From NCBI GenBank assembly GCA_900546295.1, contig URCK01000005.1, positions 1 through 53,670 of the forward strand: a stretch of 53,670 nt of DNA, in the 5' to 3' direction. This DNA is from an uncultured Eubacteriales bacterium (GTDB lineage: Bacteria; Bacillota; Clostridia; Oscillospirales; Oscillospiraceae). The notes beneath the pieces were generated by a model. It had not been told where the DNA came from and did no database searches. It was given only the letters and a program-made list of their open reading frames with translations. Each line of letters opens with the position of its first letter. The stretch's first letter is position 1. The translations under genes were made by a program, and so were the position numbers. Shown here in pieces: positions 7,597-15,423 of the stretch.

Positions 7597-8739
7597 TCAC
7601 TTCTTAAACTTCTTGAAGAACTTCTTCCGTTCCTCGTAGTTGTTATCACCTACGGATTCCGCGAACTTCTTCAAAGCTTCCTTCTGCTCCCGGTTCAGGT
7701 TCCGGGGCGTTTCGATATAAACAGTCACATACTGGTCACCCCGGCCCCGGCCGTTGAGCTCAGGAATGCCCTTGCCCTTCAACCGGAAGGTAGTGCCGGA
7801 CTGGGTGCCCTCCGGCAGGTCATACTTCACCTTGCCGTCAATGGTGGGGATCTCCAGCTCCGCACCCAGAACTGCCTGCGCAAAGGTGACGGGCGCCTCA
7901 CAGAGGACGGAGGTACCCTCCCGGCGGAACAGCTCGTGGGGGCGGACCGTAATGGTGATGAGCAGATCACCGGACGGGCCGCCGTTCTTTCCGGCGTGGC
8001 CCTGCCCCCGGATGGAGATGGTCTGGCCATTGTCGATACCTGCGGGGATCTTGGCCTGAATGGTGCGGCGCTTGCGCTCTAAGCCGCTGCCCCGGCAAGC
8101 GGTACAGGGAGTCTTGATGATACGGCCCTTGCCGCCGCAGCGGCCGCAGGGAGAGGTTGTGGCGAACACACCCATGGGCGTCTGCCGCCGCACCTGCACC
8201 TGACCGGATCCGTGGCAGTCCGGGCAGACCTCGGGCGAGGTGCCGTCGGCACAGCCGGAGCCGTGACAGACCGCGCAGGTCTCATAGCGGTCCACGCTGA
8301 CCTCTTTCTCGCAGCCGAAGGCCGCCTCCTCAAAGCTGATGGTCACACTCAGGCGGATGCTCTCGCCCCGCTGGGGAGCGTTGGGGTTCCGGCGCTGGGC
8401 GGAGCCGAAGCCACCGCCGAAGAAGCTGCCGAAAATATCCCCCAGATCGCCAAAATCGAAGCCGCCGGCACCGTAAGCACCGCCGCCGGCCCCCGCTCCG
8501 TAGTTAGGGTCCACACCCGCAAAGCCGAACTGGTCATAACGGGCTTTTTTATCAGAGTCAGAGAGAACCTCATAGGCCTCGTTGACCTCCTTGAACTTCT
8601 CCTCCGCCTCTTTATTGTCAGGATTCAGGTCCGGGTGATACTTCCGGGCCATCTTCTTATATGCGCGCTTGATCTCGTCCTCGGATGCGCTCTTGTCAAC
8701 GCCCAGGACCTCGTAATAATCACGTTTTTCTGCTGCCAT
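7597..8739 (-). CDS. dnaJ: Chaperone DnaJ (Hsp40)
   Basis: This 380-residue co-chaperone stimulates DnaK ATPase and holds unfolded clients. The J domain (1-70) has the HPD motif in KYHPDLNPDN. A Gly/Phe-rich linker (75-115) is followed by four CxxCxGxG-type zinc repeats: CAVCHGSG, CPDCHGSG, CGRCGGKG and CTACRGSG. A C-terminal client-binding domain follows. Type I domain order and length are complete. It is the last classical member of hrcA-grpE-dnaK-dnaJ, 151 bases after dnaK. Confidence 0.97.
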   Translation of the reverse strand: MAAEKRDYYEVLGVDKSASEDEIKRAYKKMARKYHPDLNPDNKEAEEKFKEVNEAYEVLSDSDKKARYDQFGFAGVDPNYGAGAGGGAYGAGGFDFGDLGDIFGSFFGGGFGSAQRRNPNAPQRGESIRLSVTISFEEAAFGCEKEVSVDRYETCAVCHGSGCADGTSPEVCPDCHGSGQVQVRRQTPMGVFATTSPCGRCGGKGRIIKTPCTACRGSGLERKRRTIQAKIPAGIDNGQTISIRGQGHAGKNGGPSGDLLITITVRPHELFRREGTSVLCEAPVTFAQAVLGAELEIPTIDGKVKYDLPEGTQSGTTFRLKGKGIPELNGRGRGDQYVTVYIETPRNLNREQKEALKKFAESVGDNNYEERKKFFKKFKK

Positions 8740-8773
8740 ACTTGCTGCTCCTCTCAGGAATCACTTAAGGATC

Positions 8774-8809
8774 AGGAATCAGGAACCGGCTTCCCCGTTC
8801 CGGATTCCT
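8774..8809 (-). other. Stem-loop in the dnaK-dnaJ spacer
   Basis: The arms AGGAATC-A-GGAAC and GTTCC-G-GATTCCT can pair with one mismatch around a short C-rich loop. There is no strong T-run after it on the minus strand. It may set mRNA stability or partial read-through from dnaK to dnaJ; the function is inferred. Confidence 0.5.
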
Positions 8810-8841
8810 CATCTCTAAGTTTGCTCCAAAACGACCCCAAT

Positions 8842-8865
8842 GGGGCGGGGAATGATCCCCGTCCC
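8842..8865 (-). other. Second stem-loop just after dnaK
   Basis: GGGACGGGGA and TCCCCGCCCC (minus-strand reading) pair around a TCAT loop with one mismatch. A short CCCCATTGGGG dyad and GTTTTGG follow. It lies 26 bases after the dnaK stop and looks like a weak terminator or attenuator between dnaK and dnaJ. Confidence 0.5.
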
Positions 8866-8890
8866 ATCGGTTCCGATCCGTATAGCTTTT

Positions 8891-10756
8891 TTACTTCTTG
8901 TTCTGGTCGTCATCATCCACGACCTTGTAGTCGGCGTCATAATACTGACCGTCCTGCGCGCCGCCGGCCTGCTGGCCGCCCATGTCGGGGCCGGCCTGGG
9001 CACCGCCCTGAGCGCCCTGGGGGTTGGCCTGCTGATAGAGCTTCTCGCTGACAGCGTAGAAGTCCTGGGTCAGGGCGTCGGTAGCGGTCTTGATGGCGGC
9101 GGTGTCGGTGCCCTTCAGGGCCTCCTTCAGCTTGTCGATGCCGGTCTGGACCTTGCTCTTATCCTCGGCGGGGATCTTGTCGCCCATCTCATTCAGGGTC
9201 TTTTCGCTCTGATAGACCATCTGATCGGCCTGGTTGCGGGTCTCCACGTCCTCTTTCATCTTCTTGTCCTGAGCGGCATACTGCTCGGCTTCCTTGACAG
9301 CCTTCTCAATATCGTCCTTGCTCATGTTGGAGGAGGAGGTGATGGTGATATGCTGCTCGGTACCGGTGCCCAGATCCTTTGCGGAGACATTCACGATGCC
9401 GTTGGCGTCGATATCGAAGGTGACCTCGATCTGAGGCACGCCACGGCGGGCGGGAGCGATGCCGTCCAGATGGAAGCGGCCCAGGGACTTGTTGGCAGCA
9501 GCCATTTCACGCTCGCCCTGAAGGACGTTGACCTCCACAGAGGTCTGGTTATCCGCAGCAGTGGAGAAGATCTGGCTCTTCTTCACAGGGATGGTGGTGT
9601 TGCGGTCGATCAGCTTGGTGCACACGCCGCCCATGGTCTCAATGCCCAAGGACAGGGGGGTGACATCCAGCAGCAGCAGGCCCTTCACGTCGCCGGTGAG
9701 CACGCCGCCCTGGAGAGCGGCACCCATAGCCACGCACTCGTCGGGGTTGATGCCCTTGAAGCCTTCCTTGCCGGTGAGCTTCTTGACCATTTCCTGCACG
9801 GCGGGGATACGGCTGGAGCCGCCGACCATGAGAACCTTGTGGATGTCGTTGCCGGTGAGTCCCGCATCACTCAGCGCCTGACGGACGGGGCCTGCGGTGG
9901 CCTCGACAAGGTGCGCGGTCAGCTCGTTGAACTTAGCGCGCGTAAGGGTCAGGTCGAGGTGCTTCGGGCCGGTGGCGTCGGCGGTGATATACGGGAGGTT
10001 GATGTTGGTGGAGGTCACGCCGGAAAGCTCGATCTTGGCCTTCTCGGCAGCCTCCTTTAAGCGCTGCATGGCAACCTTGTCGTTCGAGAGGTCGACGTTG
10101 TCGGTGCGCTTGAACTCGCTGACCATCCACTTCATGATGCACTCATCGAAGTCGTCGCCGCCGAGACGGTTGTTACCGGCCGTGGCGAGCACCTCGATGA
10201 CGCCGTCGTCAATGTCGAGGATGGACACATCGAACGTGCCGCCGCCAAGGTCGTAGACCATGACCTTCTGGCTCTCTTCCTTGTCCACGCCGTAGGCGAG
10301 GGCCGCGGCCGTCGGCTCGTTGATGATACGCTTGACCTCGAGGCCGGCGATCTTACCGGCGTCCTTGGTCGCCTGACGCTGCGCGTCGGTGAAGTAAGCG
10401 GGAACGGTGATGACCGCCTCAGTCACGCTGCCGCCGAGGTAGGCCTCTGCATCGCTCTTGAGCTTCTGCAGGATCATCGCGCTGATCTCCTGCGGGGTGT
10501 ACTTCTTGCCGTCGATCTCGACTTTATAATCAGAGCCCATCTCGCGCTTGATCGAGGAGATCGTGCGGTCGGGGTTGGTGATGGCCTGACGCTTTGCGAC
10601 CTGACCGACCATACGCTCGCCGGTCTTCGAGAACGCGACGACGGACGGGGTGGTGCGGTTGCCTTCGGCGTTGGGGATGACGACGGCCTCGCCGCCCTCC
10701 ATCACAGCCACACAAGAGTTGGTCGTACCAAGGTCGATACCAATAACTTTAGACAT
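8891..10756 (-). CDS. dnaK: Chaperone DnaK (Hsp70)
   Basis: This 621-residue ATP-dependent chaperone is complete. Visible motifs are the start GIDLGTTNSCVAVMEGG, YDLGGGTFDVSILD (phosphate 2), VGGSSRIPAV (adenosine motif), the linker region LLLLDVTPLSLGIE, the substrate-binding domain, and a Gly/Gln-rich tail ending in acidic YKVVDDDDQNKK. The reading frame is intact. Codon style changes partway: by hand, 15 of 25 Leu codons are CTC upstream of about 9,698, while 13 of 16 are CTG and only one is CTC downstream. The gene may therefore be a mosaic of two related dnaK alleles or an assembly join. Confidence 0.97.
   Translation of the reverse strand: MSKVIGIDLGTTNSCVAVMEGGEAVVIPNAEGNRTTPSVVAFSKTGERMVGQVAKRQAITNPDRTISSIKREMGSDYKVEIDGKKYTPQEISAMILQKLKSDAEAYLGGSVTEAVITVPAYFTDAQRQATKDAGKIAGLEVKRIINEPTAAALAYGVDKEESQKVMVYDLGGGTFDVSILDIDDGVIEVLATAGNNRLGGDDFDECIMKWMVSEFKRTDNVDLSNDKVAMQRLKEAAEKAKIELSGVTSTNINLPYITADATGPKHLDLTLTRAKFNELTAHLVEATAGPVRQALSDAGLTGNDIHKVLMVGGSSRIPAVQEMVKKLTGKEGFKGINPDECVAMGAALQGGVLTGDVKGLLLLDVTPLSLGIETMGGVCTKLIDRNTTIPVKKSQIFSTAADNQTSVEVNVLQGEREMAAANKSLGRFHLDGIAPARRGVPQIEVTFDIDANGIVNVSAKDLGTGTEQHITITSSSNMSKDDIEKAVKEAEQYAAQDKKMKEDVETRNQADQMVYQSEKTLNEMGDKIPAEDKSKVQTGIDKLKEALKGTDTAAIKTATDALTQDFYAVSEKLYQQANPQGAQGGAQAGPDMGGQQAGGAQDGQYYDADYKVVDDDDQNKK
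9668..9700. other. Compositional boundary within dnaK
   Basis: On the minus strand the last CTC leucine of the N-terminal style is at 9698-9700 and a run of four CTG codons follows at 9668-9679. GCGC and TCG words are dense to the right and thin out to the left. The exact point is uncertain by a few hundred bases. See the finding for interpretations. Confidence 0.6.
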
Positions 10757-10842
10757 AATGTTGTCCTCCTAAAATCTATCGTAATTTTTTTGTTAACGAA
10801 GTAAATTTATCATTTCGCGCTTTCACGCGGAATTTGCACTTT

Positions 10843-11421
10843 TTAGTTCGCTACTTTTACAATAGCGAATCTCAACACCTTATCGCCCAGCGTAAAGCCC
10901 TGCTGCAAAACCTCCGCCACGGTGTTTTCCCCGTAGCTTTCGTCCTCAATGTGCATCACGGCGTTGTGCTTTTCGGGATCGAAGGGCTGGCCCACGGCGT
11001 CCATCGTTTCAACGCCGAGCTTCCTGAGGCTCTCCTTGAACTGATTGAAGACCATCTCAAGGCCCTTGCGGTGGGGCGACTCCTCGTCGCCGTACTGCGC
11101 GATGCCGCGCTCCAAGTTATCGTAAACGCCCAGCAGCGCCTTGACCGTGTCGATCTTCGCGTCGTTGTAGAGGCTTTCCTTCTCCTTCGCGGTGCGCTTG
11201 CGGTAGTTGTCATACTCGGCGGCAAGACGCAGGTATTTGTCCTGCTCGGCGGCGAGCGCCTTGGCAAGACCTTCCATCTTCTCCATCTGCTCGCGCGTGA
11301 CGGTGAAGATCTCCTGCTCCTCGGGGACTTCCGCGGTTTCTTCCTGCGGCGTCTCCGGCGTCTGGTTCACGTCCTTTTCCGGCGTGTTCTCCGCCGCGTT
11401 CTGCTTGTCGTTCTTAGCCAT
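10843..11421 (-). CDS. grpE: Nucleotide exchange factor GrpE
   Basis: This 192-residue protein releases ADP from DnaK. An acidic, disordered N terminus (about 1-45) leads into the long coiled coil (KMEGLAKALAAEQDKYLRLA) and the compact beta domain with QPFDPEKHNAVMH and VLQQGFTLGDKVLRFAIVKV, which is the classic GrpE signature. Length is typical. It starts 3 bases after hrcA stops and is transcribed from the hrcA promoter; an 86-base spacer precedes dnaK. Confidence 0.96.
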   Translation of the reverse strand: MAKNDKQNAAENTPEKDVNQTPETPQEETAEVPEEQEIFTVTREQMEKMEGLAKALAAEQDKYLRLAAEYDNYRKRTAKEKESLYNDAKIDTVKALLGVYDNLERGIAQYGDEESPHRKGLEMVFNQFKESLRKLGVETMDAVGQPFDPEKHNAVMHIEDESYGENTVAEVLQQGFTLGDKVLRFAIVKVAN

Positions 11422-11424
11422 TTC

Positions 11425-12474
11425 TTACTCCTTATCTTCTTCCTTGGGCGGAAGCTCGTTCTTGCCGAACATCCGCGTCAGGCTGTCTGCAAAATAACTC
11501 AGCCGCGCCGTCACCGTGGCGTAGTCCATTCTCGTGGGACCCACCACGCCGACAAGGCCGCGCATCCCGTCGCCGATATCGTAGCTGGCGACGACCACGC
11601 TCGTCTCCTTGAGCGCCTCGTTCACGTTTTCCGGGCCGATCAGAATTTTGAGCGGCGCGCCGTCGTCCGGCACGGGAAGCTCCTCCTTGTTGTCCACAAG
11701 GAAGGTCACAAGCTCGTGCGCCTTGTCCACGTCGCGGTACTCGGGCATCTTGAGGATCTGGCTTGCGCCCGCGGTCTCCACGCTGCGCTGCGCGCTCTTT
11801 TCAAGCATACTGATCGCATACTCGACTGCCTTGGAGACGACGAGGAACAGCTCCGGGGAAAGCTGCTCGGACAGGCTCATCAGCCTTGCGCTCATCTCAT
11901 CCGGCCCGCAGGCGGTGAAGTGCGCGTTCAAAAGCTCCTTGACATCCGCAAGGCGCTGGGCGTCGAAGGGAAGGTCTGAGCGCTGGAGCTGGCTCTTCAC
12001 GCGGTTGTCTTCGCCCATCATCACAACGATGAAGCTCTGTTCATCCACGGCGATGAGCTCGAAGCGCTTGACGCTTGCCTCGCGCCGCCCGCCCGTTACG
12101 CTGTAGACGGGGTAATTGACAATGGAGGACACCATCTGCCCCGCCTTGGCGATCACGCTGTCCGTGCCGCCGAGCTTACTTTTCAGCTGCTCGTTGATCT
12201 CCTCCGCTTCCGTTTCGGAGACCTCGCGCTTTTCCATCAGCTCGTTGACGTACAGCCGGTAGCCCTTCGGGGACGGGACCCGTCCGGCGGACGTGTGCGG
12301 CTGCTCAAGGTAGCCCATTTCGACCAGGTCCGCAAGCTCGTTGCGGATGGTCGCGGAGCTCACCGAACCGCCCATCTCCTCGGCCAGCGCCTTGGAGCCG
12401 ACCGGCTCGGCCGCGGCGATGTAATCTTCGACCACGCGCTTGAGAATTTGCTTTTTGCGCTCTGTCAGATCCAT
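11425..12474 (-). CDS. hrcA: Heat-inducible transcription repressor HrcA
   Basis: This 349-residue repressor binds the CIRCE operator and is kept active by GroE. The winged-helix DNA-binding domain (about 1-80) contains ERKKQILKRVVEDYIAAAEPVGSK and ATIRNELADLVEMGYLEQPH with SAGRVPSPKGYR; the GAF-like dimerisation domain and the C-terminal LVGVVGPTRMDYATVTARLSY match the family. A CIRCE lies directly upstream, so the gene is self-repressed, and it opens the grpE-dnaK-dnaJ transcript. Confidence 0.97.
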   Translation of the reverse strand: MDLTERKKQILKRVVEDYIAAAEPVGSKALAEEMGGSVSSATIRNELADLVEMGYLEQPHTSAGRVPSPKGYRLYVNELMEKREVSETEAEEINEQLKSKLGGTDSVIAKAGQMVSSIVNYPVYSVTGGRREASVKRFELIAVDEQSFIVVMMGEDNRVKSQLQRSDLPFDAQRLADVKELLNAHFTACGPDEMSARLMSLSEQLSPELFLVVSKAVEYAISMLEKSAQRSVETAGASQILKMPEYRDVDKAHELVTFLVDNKEELPVPDDGAPLKILIGPENVNEALKETSVVVASYDIGDGMRGLVGVVGPTRMDYATVTARLSYFADSLTRMFGKNELPPKEEDKE

Positions 12475-12496
12475 ACGCCGCGCTCCTTTCCTAGCT

Positions 12497-12523
12497 TTAG
12501 CACTCCTTTCCCCTGAGTGCTAA
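12497..12523 (-). promoter_or_regulatory. CIRCE operator (HrcA binding site)
   Basis: A perfect consensus inverted repeat, TTAGCACTC-N9-GAGTGCTAA, lies between the promoter -10 box and the hrcA start, where HrcA binding blocks transcription. It is the only CIRCE I see in the window. Confidence 0.97.
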
Positions 12524-12527
12524 ACGC

Positions 12528-12556
12528 AGTGTACCACCGAGGTTTCCTGTTGTCAA
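12528..12556 (-). promoter_or_regulatory. Sigma-A promoter of the hrcA operon
   Basis: On the minus strand a perfect TTGACA and TACACT are separated by 17 bases. The CIRCE begins 4 bases downstream of the -10, so it covers the expected transcription start. Confidence 0.88.
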
Positions 12557-12616
12557 TAGTCCCCGGTGTAAACAGTTTGTGAACTACTCAAAAGTCGGGC
12601 AGCCAGCCGCTGCGGG

Positions 12617-12664
12617 ATACAAAAAAGAAGAGGAACGCTCTCGCGTTCCTCTTCTTTTTTGTAT
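12617..12664. terminator. Bidirectional intrinsic terminator after rnfB
   Basis: A near-perfect long stem (AAAAAAGAAGAGGAACGC / GCGTTCCTCTTCTTTTTT) around a TCTC loop starts 3 bases beyond the rnfB stop codon. T-runs are present in both directions. It separates the rnf operon from the hrcA promoter. Confidence 0.93.
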
Positions 12665-12667
12665 TGC

Positions 12668-13573
12668 TTACTCCGCCTTGGGAGCCTCCGCAGCGCTTGC
12701 TTCGGCGGCTGCCTTGGCGGCAGCGGCCTTGCGCTCGGCGGCAGCCTTCTGCGCAGCCTTGAACTTCTCCTTCTCCTCGGGAGTCGGGATGGGCTCGATG
12801 GCATTGCGCGGGCAGGCCTTGGCGCACATGGTGCAGTTTCTGCACTTGGTGTAGTCGATGACGGCCACGTTGTTGACGACGTGGATGGCGTCGAACTTAC
12901 AGGTGCGCTCGCACATGCCGCAGGCGATGCAGGAGTTGGCGCACACCTTCGTGACGGCGGGGCCTCTCTCCTTCTTGGCGCAGTTGACGAAGACCTTCTG
13001 CTTGTAGGGCACCTCGACGATCAGCTTGCGCGGGCAGACCTCGCGGCAGGCGCCGCAGTCGGTGCACTTTTCCTTGTCGACCTCGGCAACGCCCTTTTCG
13101 TTGATGTGGATGGCGTCAAACTGGCAGGCGGCCACGCAGGTGCCGTAGCCAAGGCAGCCGAAGGCGCAGGCGGTGGGGCCGCCGGCGACCTTCGTCGCGG
13201 CCACACAGTCGTGAAGACCGACATACTCAAAGCTCTTCACAGCGGCGTCGCCGCCGTTGCAGGTCACGTGAGCGACCATCTTTTCGCCGCTGGGGGCTTC
13301 CATGCCCATGATGGCGGCGATCTTCGCAGCGCCCTCCGCGCCGGCGGGCGCGCAGGCGTTGACGGGGGCCTTACCGGCGAGGATCGCCTCGGCGCAGCCC
13401 GCGCAGCCGGGATAACCGCAGCCGCCGCAGTTCGCGCCCGCGAGGCACTCCTGGATCTTGGGCAGGCGCTCATCGACCTTGACCTCAAAGGCCTTGGCCG
13501 CAACAGACAGGACGAGACCGAATACAACGGCGATCACGCCCAGCACGAGAACAGCAAAAATTACATTCATCAT
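12668..13573 (-). CDS. rnfB: Rnf complex subunit B, multi-cluster ferredoxin
   Basis: This 301-residue electron-entry subunit has one N-terminal membrane segment, then the cluster motif CGGCGYPGCAGCAEAI. Several [4Fe-4S] ferredoxin motifs follow: CAFGCLGYGTCVAAC, CTDCGACREVCPR, CIACGMCERTC and CRNCTMCAKACPRN. It accepts electrons from reduced ferredoxin for transfer toward NAD+. The C terminus is a long Ala/Lys-rich low-complexity tail ending in EAPKAE. It is the last gene of rnfCDGEAB, with a terminator directly after it. Confidence 0.95.
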   Translation of the reverse strand: MMNVIFAVLVLGVIAVVFGLVLSVAAKAFEVKVDERLPKIQECLAGANCGGCGYPGCAGCAEAILAGKAPVNACAPAGAEGAAKIAAIMGMEAPSGEKMVAHVTCNGGDAAVKSFEYVGLHDCVAATKVAGGPTACAFGCLGYGTCVAACQFDAIHINEKGVAEVDKEKCTDCGACREVCPRKLIVEVPYKQKVFVNCAKKERGPAVTKVCANSCIACGMCERTCKFDAIHVVNNVAVIDYTKCRNCTMCAKACPRNAIEPIPTPEEKEKFKAAQKAAAERKAAAAKAAAEASAAEAPKAE

Positions 13574-13588
13574 TTCTTCGTTCCCTCC

Positions 13589-14179
13589 TTACATGGGCCA
13601 CACCTGCAGGCCGGAGAAGCCCATGAAAGCAAGGGCGATGAGGCCTGCGGTGATGAGCGCGATGGGGAAGCCTTCAAATGCCTTGGGATAGTCGGCAAAC
13701 TCCAGACGCTCGCGCACCGTGGAGAAGAGGTAGATCGCCAGCAGGAAGCCAAGGCCGCCGGTGATGCCGTAAACCACGGACTCGATGAAGTTGTAGTCGT
13801 TCTGCACGTTGAGCAGCACCACGCCGAGCACGGCGCAGTTGGTGGTGATCAGCGGCAGGTACACGCCGAGGGCCGTGTAGAGCGTCGGCATGGACTTTTT
13901 GAGGAACATTTCGATGAACTGCACGAGACTCGCCACCACAAGGATGAAGGCGACGGTCTGCATGTAGTCAAGCCCCAGCGCAACAAGGATCTTATTCACG
14001 CCGAAGCAGAACGCCGAGGCAAGGCCCATGACGAACGTAACGGCAAGACCCATACCGACGGCGGTGTCGCTCTTTTTCGACACGCCAAGGAACGGGCAGA
14101 TACCCAGGAACTGCGAGAAGATGAAGTTATTCGTCAAAATCGCGCCGAGGGAAATAGCAAGAAGTTTCGTGACACTCAT
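13589..14179 (-). CDS. rnfA: Rnf complex subunit A
   Basis: This 196-residue integral membrane protein has about six hydrophobic helices and the family motifs NNFIFSQFLGICPFLGVSKK at residues 18-37 and TTNCAVLGVVL. The conserved half-membrane cysteines of RnfA (in GICPF and TNCAVLG) are present; with RnfE they are thought to hold a membrane iron-sulfur centre. It follows rnfE without a gap. Confidence 0.96.
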   Translation of the reverse strand: MSVTKLLAISLGAILTNNFIFSQFLGICPFLGVSKKSDTAVGMGLAVTFVMGLASAFCFGVNKILVALGLDYMQTVAFILVVASLVQFIEMFLKKSMPTLYTALGVYLPLITTNCAVLGVVLLNVQNDYNFIESVVYGITGGLGFLLAIYLFSTVRERLEFADYPKAFEGFPIALITAGLIALAFMGFSGLQVWPM

Positions 14180-14809
14180 TTATTTGCCCTCCGTTTCGTT
14201 TGCTTTTGCCTTTTTCTTCTCGCTTCTGGCGAGTGCCCACTGCATGATGGCGATCAGCGTGCCGAGGCACAGGAAGCCGCCGACGGGCAGCGTGAGCATA
14301 CCGGCAGGAACATAGGAAGAAGGCATGATCTGAATGCCGAGCAGCGTGCCCGCGCCGAGCAGCTCACGGAACGCGCTCAGGATCAGCAGCACCACCGTGT
14401 AGCCGATGCCCTGGCAGATGCCGTCCACCGCGGAGGCAGCGACGGAGTTCTTGCTGGCAAAGGCCTCGGCGCGGCCGAGGATGATGCAGTTGACGACGAT
14501 CAGCGGGATGAACACGCCAAGGCTGTTGGCAATGTCGGGGAAGAACGCCTGCAGGCACAGATCAACGATCGTAACGAAGCCCGCGATAACGACGATGTAG
14601 CACGCGATACGCACTTCGTTGGGGATGATCTTGCGCAGGAGGGAAATAAAGATGTTCGAAAGCGTCAGGATGATGAGAACGGAGATACCCATGCCAAAGC
14701 CGTTTGCAACGCTCGTGGTGATGGCCATGGTAGAGCACATACCGAGCACCTGCACCAGAACGGGGTTTTGGTAGATCAGACCGTCTTTGAGCTGTTTGTT
14801 GAAATTCAT
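14180..14809 (-). CDS. rnfE: Rnf complex subunit E
   Basis: This 209-residue integral membrane protein is the inverted-topology paralogue of RnfA. It has LVQVLGMCSTMAITTSVANG and LIVVNCIILGRAEAFASKN, carrying the conserved cysteine in each half, and about six membrane helices. The C terminus is Lys-rich and cytoplasmic. It lies 17 bases after rnfG. Confidence 0.96.
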   Translation of the reverse strand: MNFNKQLKDGLIYQNPVLVQVLGMCSTMAITTSVANGFGMGISVLIILTLSNIFISLLRKIIPNEVRIACYIVVIAGFVTIVDLCLQAFFPDIANSLGVFIPLIVVNCIILGRAEAFASKNSVAASAVDGICQGIGYTVVLLILSAFRELLGAGTLLGIQIMPSSYVPAGMLTLPVGGFLCLGTLIAIMQWALARSEKKKAKANETEGK

Positions 14810-14826
14810 AGATCGTTCCCCCTTTC

Positions 14827-15423
14827 TCAGTTCATGGCCTCGGCGGCAGCCAGAGCGGCGTTGACGCCCTTGGTCACGCCCTTGGTGGAGACCGTCGCGC
14901 CGGTGACGGCGTCGATGTTCTGCTTGACGACGAGCGTGCCCGCGCCGGACTTGCCGACGAACTGATCGAGCGCGCCGGTGCCGGCGGAGGTCGCTTCATT
15001 GTCCATGACCTTGGAGCCGATGCCCTTGGTCTCGGAGTTGTTGACGATGGAAACGCCCGTGACGGTGAGGTCGGCGTCCACGCCGACGATCATCACGATG
15101 TTGCCCTGAGAGCCGCTCGCGGTGACCTTGAAGGCATAGCCCGCATTCTCGCCGCCGACGAGGATCTCATACATCTCCGTCAACTTGCCGCCCTGCTCGT
15201 TCGCCGCGTCGATGACCGCCTGCGGGATGTCCTCGACCGGCGGGAACTCACAATCGGTGGAGGAGACGACCTTGGCGAGCGCCGCTTCCGTCTTCTGGCG
15301 GTTGATGGCCGCGATCTTATCGGCCGTGAGCACGTTGGTGAGGCCCAGCAGCAGCGCCACGACCAGCGAGATCGCCGTCAGCGTGCCCGCTACCTTAAGA
15401 ATGAATTTTCCTTCGATCTTCAT
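14827..15423 (-). CDS. rnfG: Rnf complex subunit G (covalent FMN)
   Basis: This 198-residue protein has one N-terminal membrane anchor and an extracytoplasmic FMN-binding domain. The attachment motif is in DAVTGATVSTKGV, where FMN is bound through phosphate to the final Thr of the (S/T)GAT sequence. ASGSQGNIVMIVGVDADLTVTGVSIVNNSETKGIG is the family core (read here in two halves at residues 90-125). The start overlaps the rnfD stop (ATGA), a sign of coupled translation. Confidence 0.95.
   Translation of the reverse strand: MKIEGKFILKVAGTLTAISLVVALLLGLTNVLTADKIAAINRQKTEAALAKVVSSTDCEFPPVEDIPQAVIDAANEQGGKLTEMYEILVGGENAGYAFKVTASGSQGNIVMIVGVDADLTVTGVSIVNNSETKGIGSKVMDNEATSAGTGALDQFVGKSGAGTLVVKQNIDAVTGATVSTKGVTKGVNAALAAAEAMN

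Noticed and set aside
12659..14965. 768-residue open frame on the plus strand opposite rnfB-rnfA-rnfE
   Set aside because: It is the antisense shadow of three well-recognised Rnf genes and is low-complexity in His, Ala and Asp. Similar GC-driven shadow frames lie opposite relA, the nucleoside phosphorylase/flippase pair, alcohol dehydrogenase/pssA, dnaK and prs.
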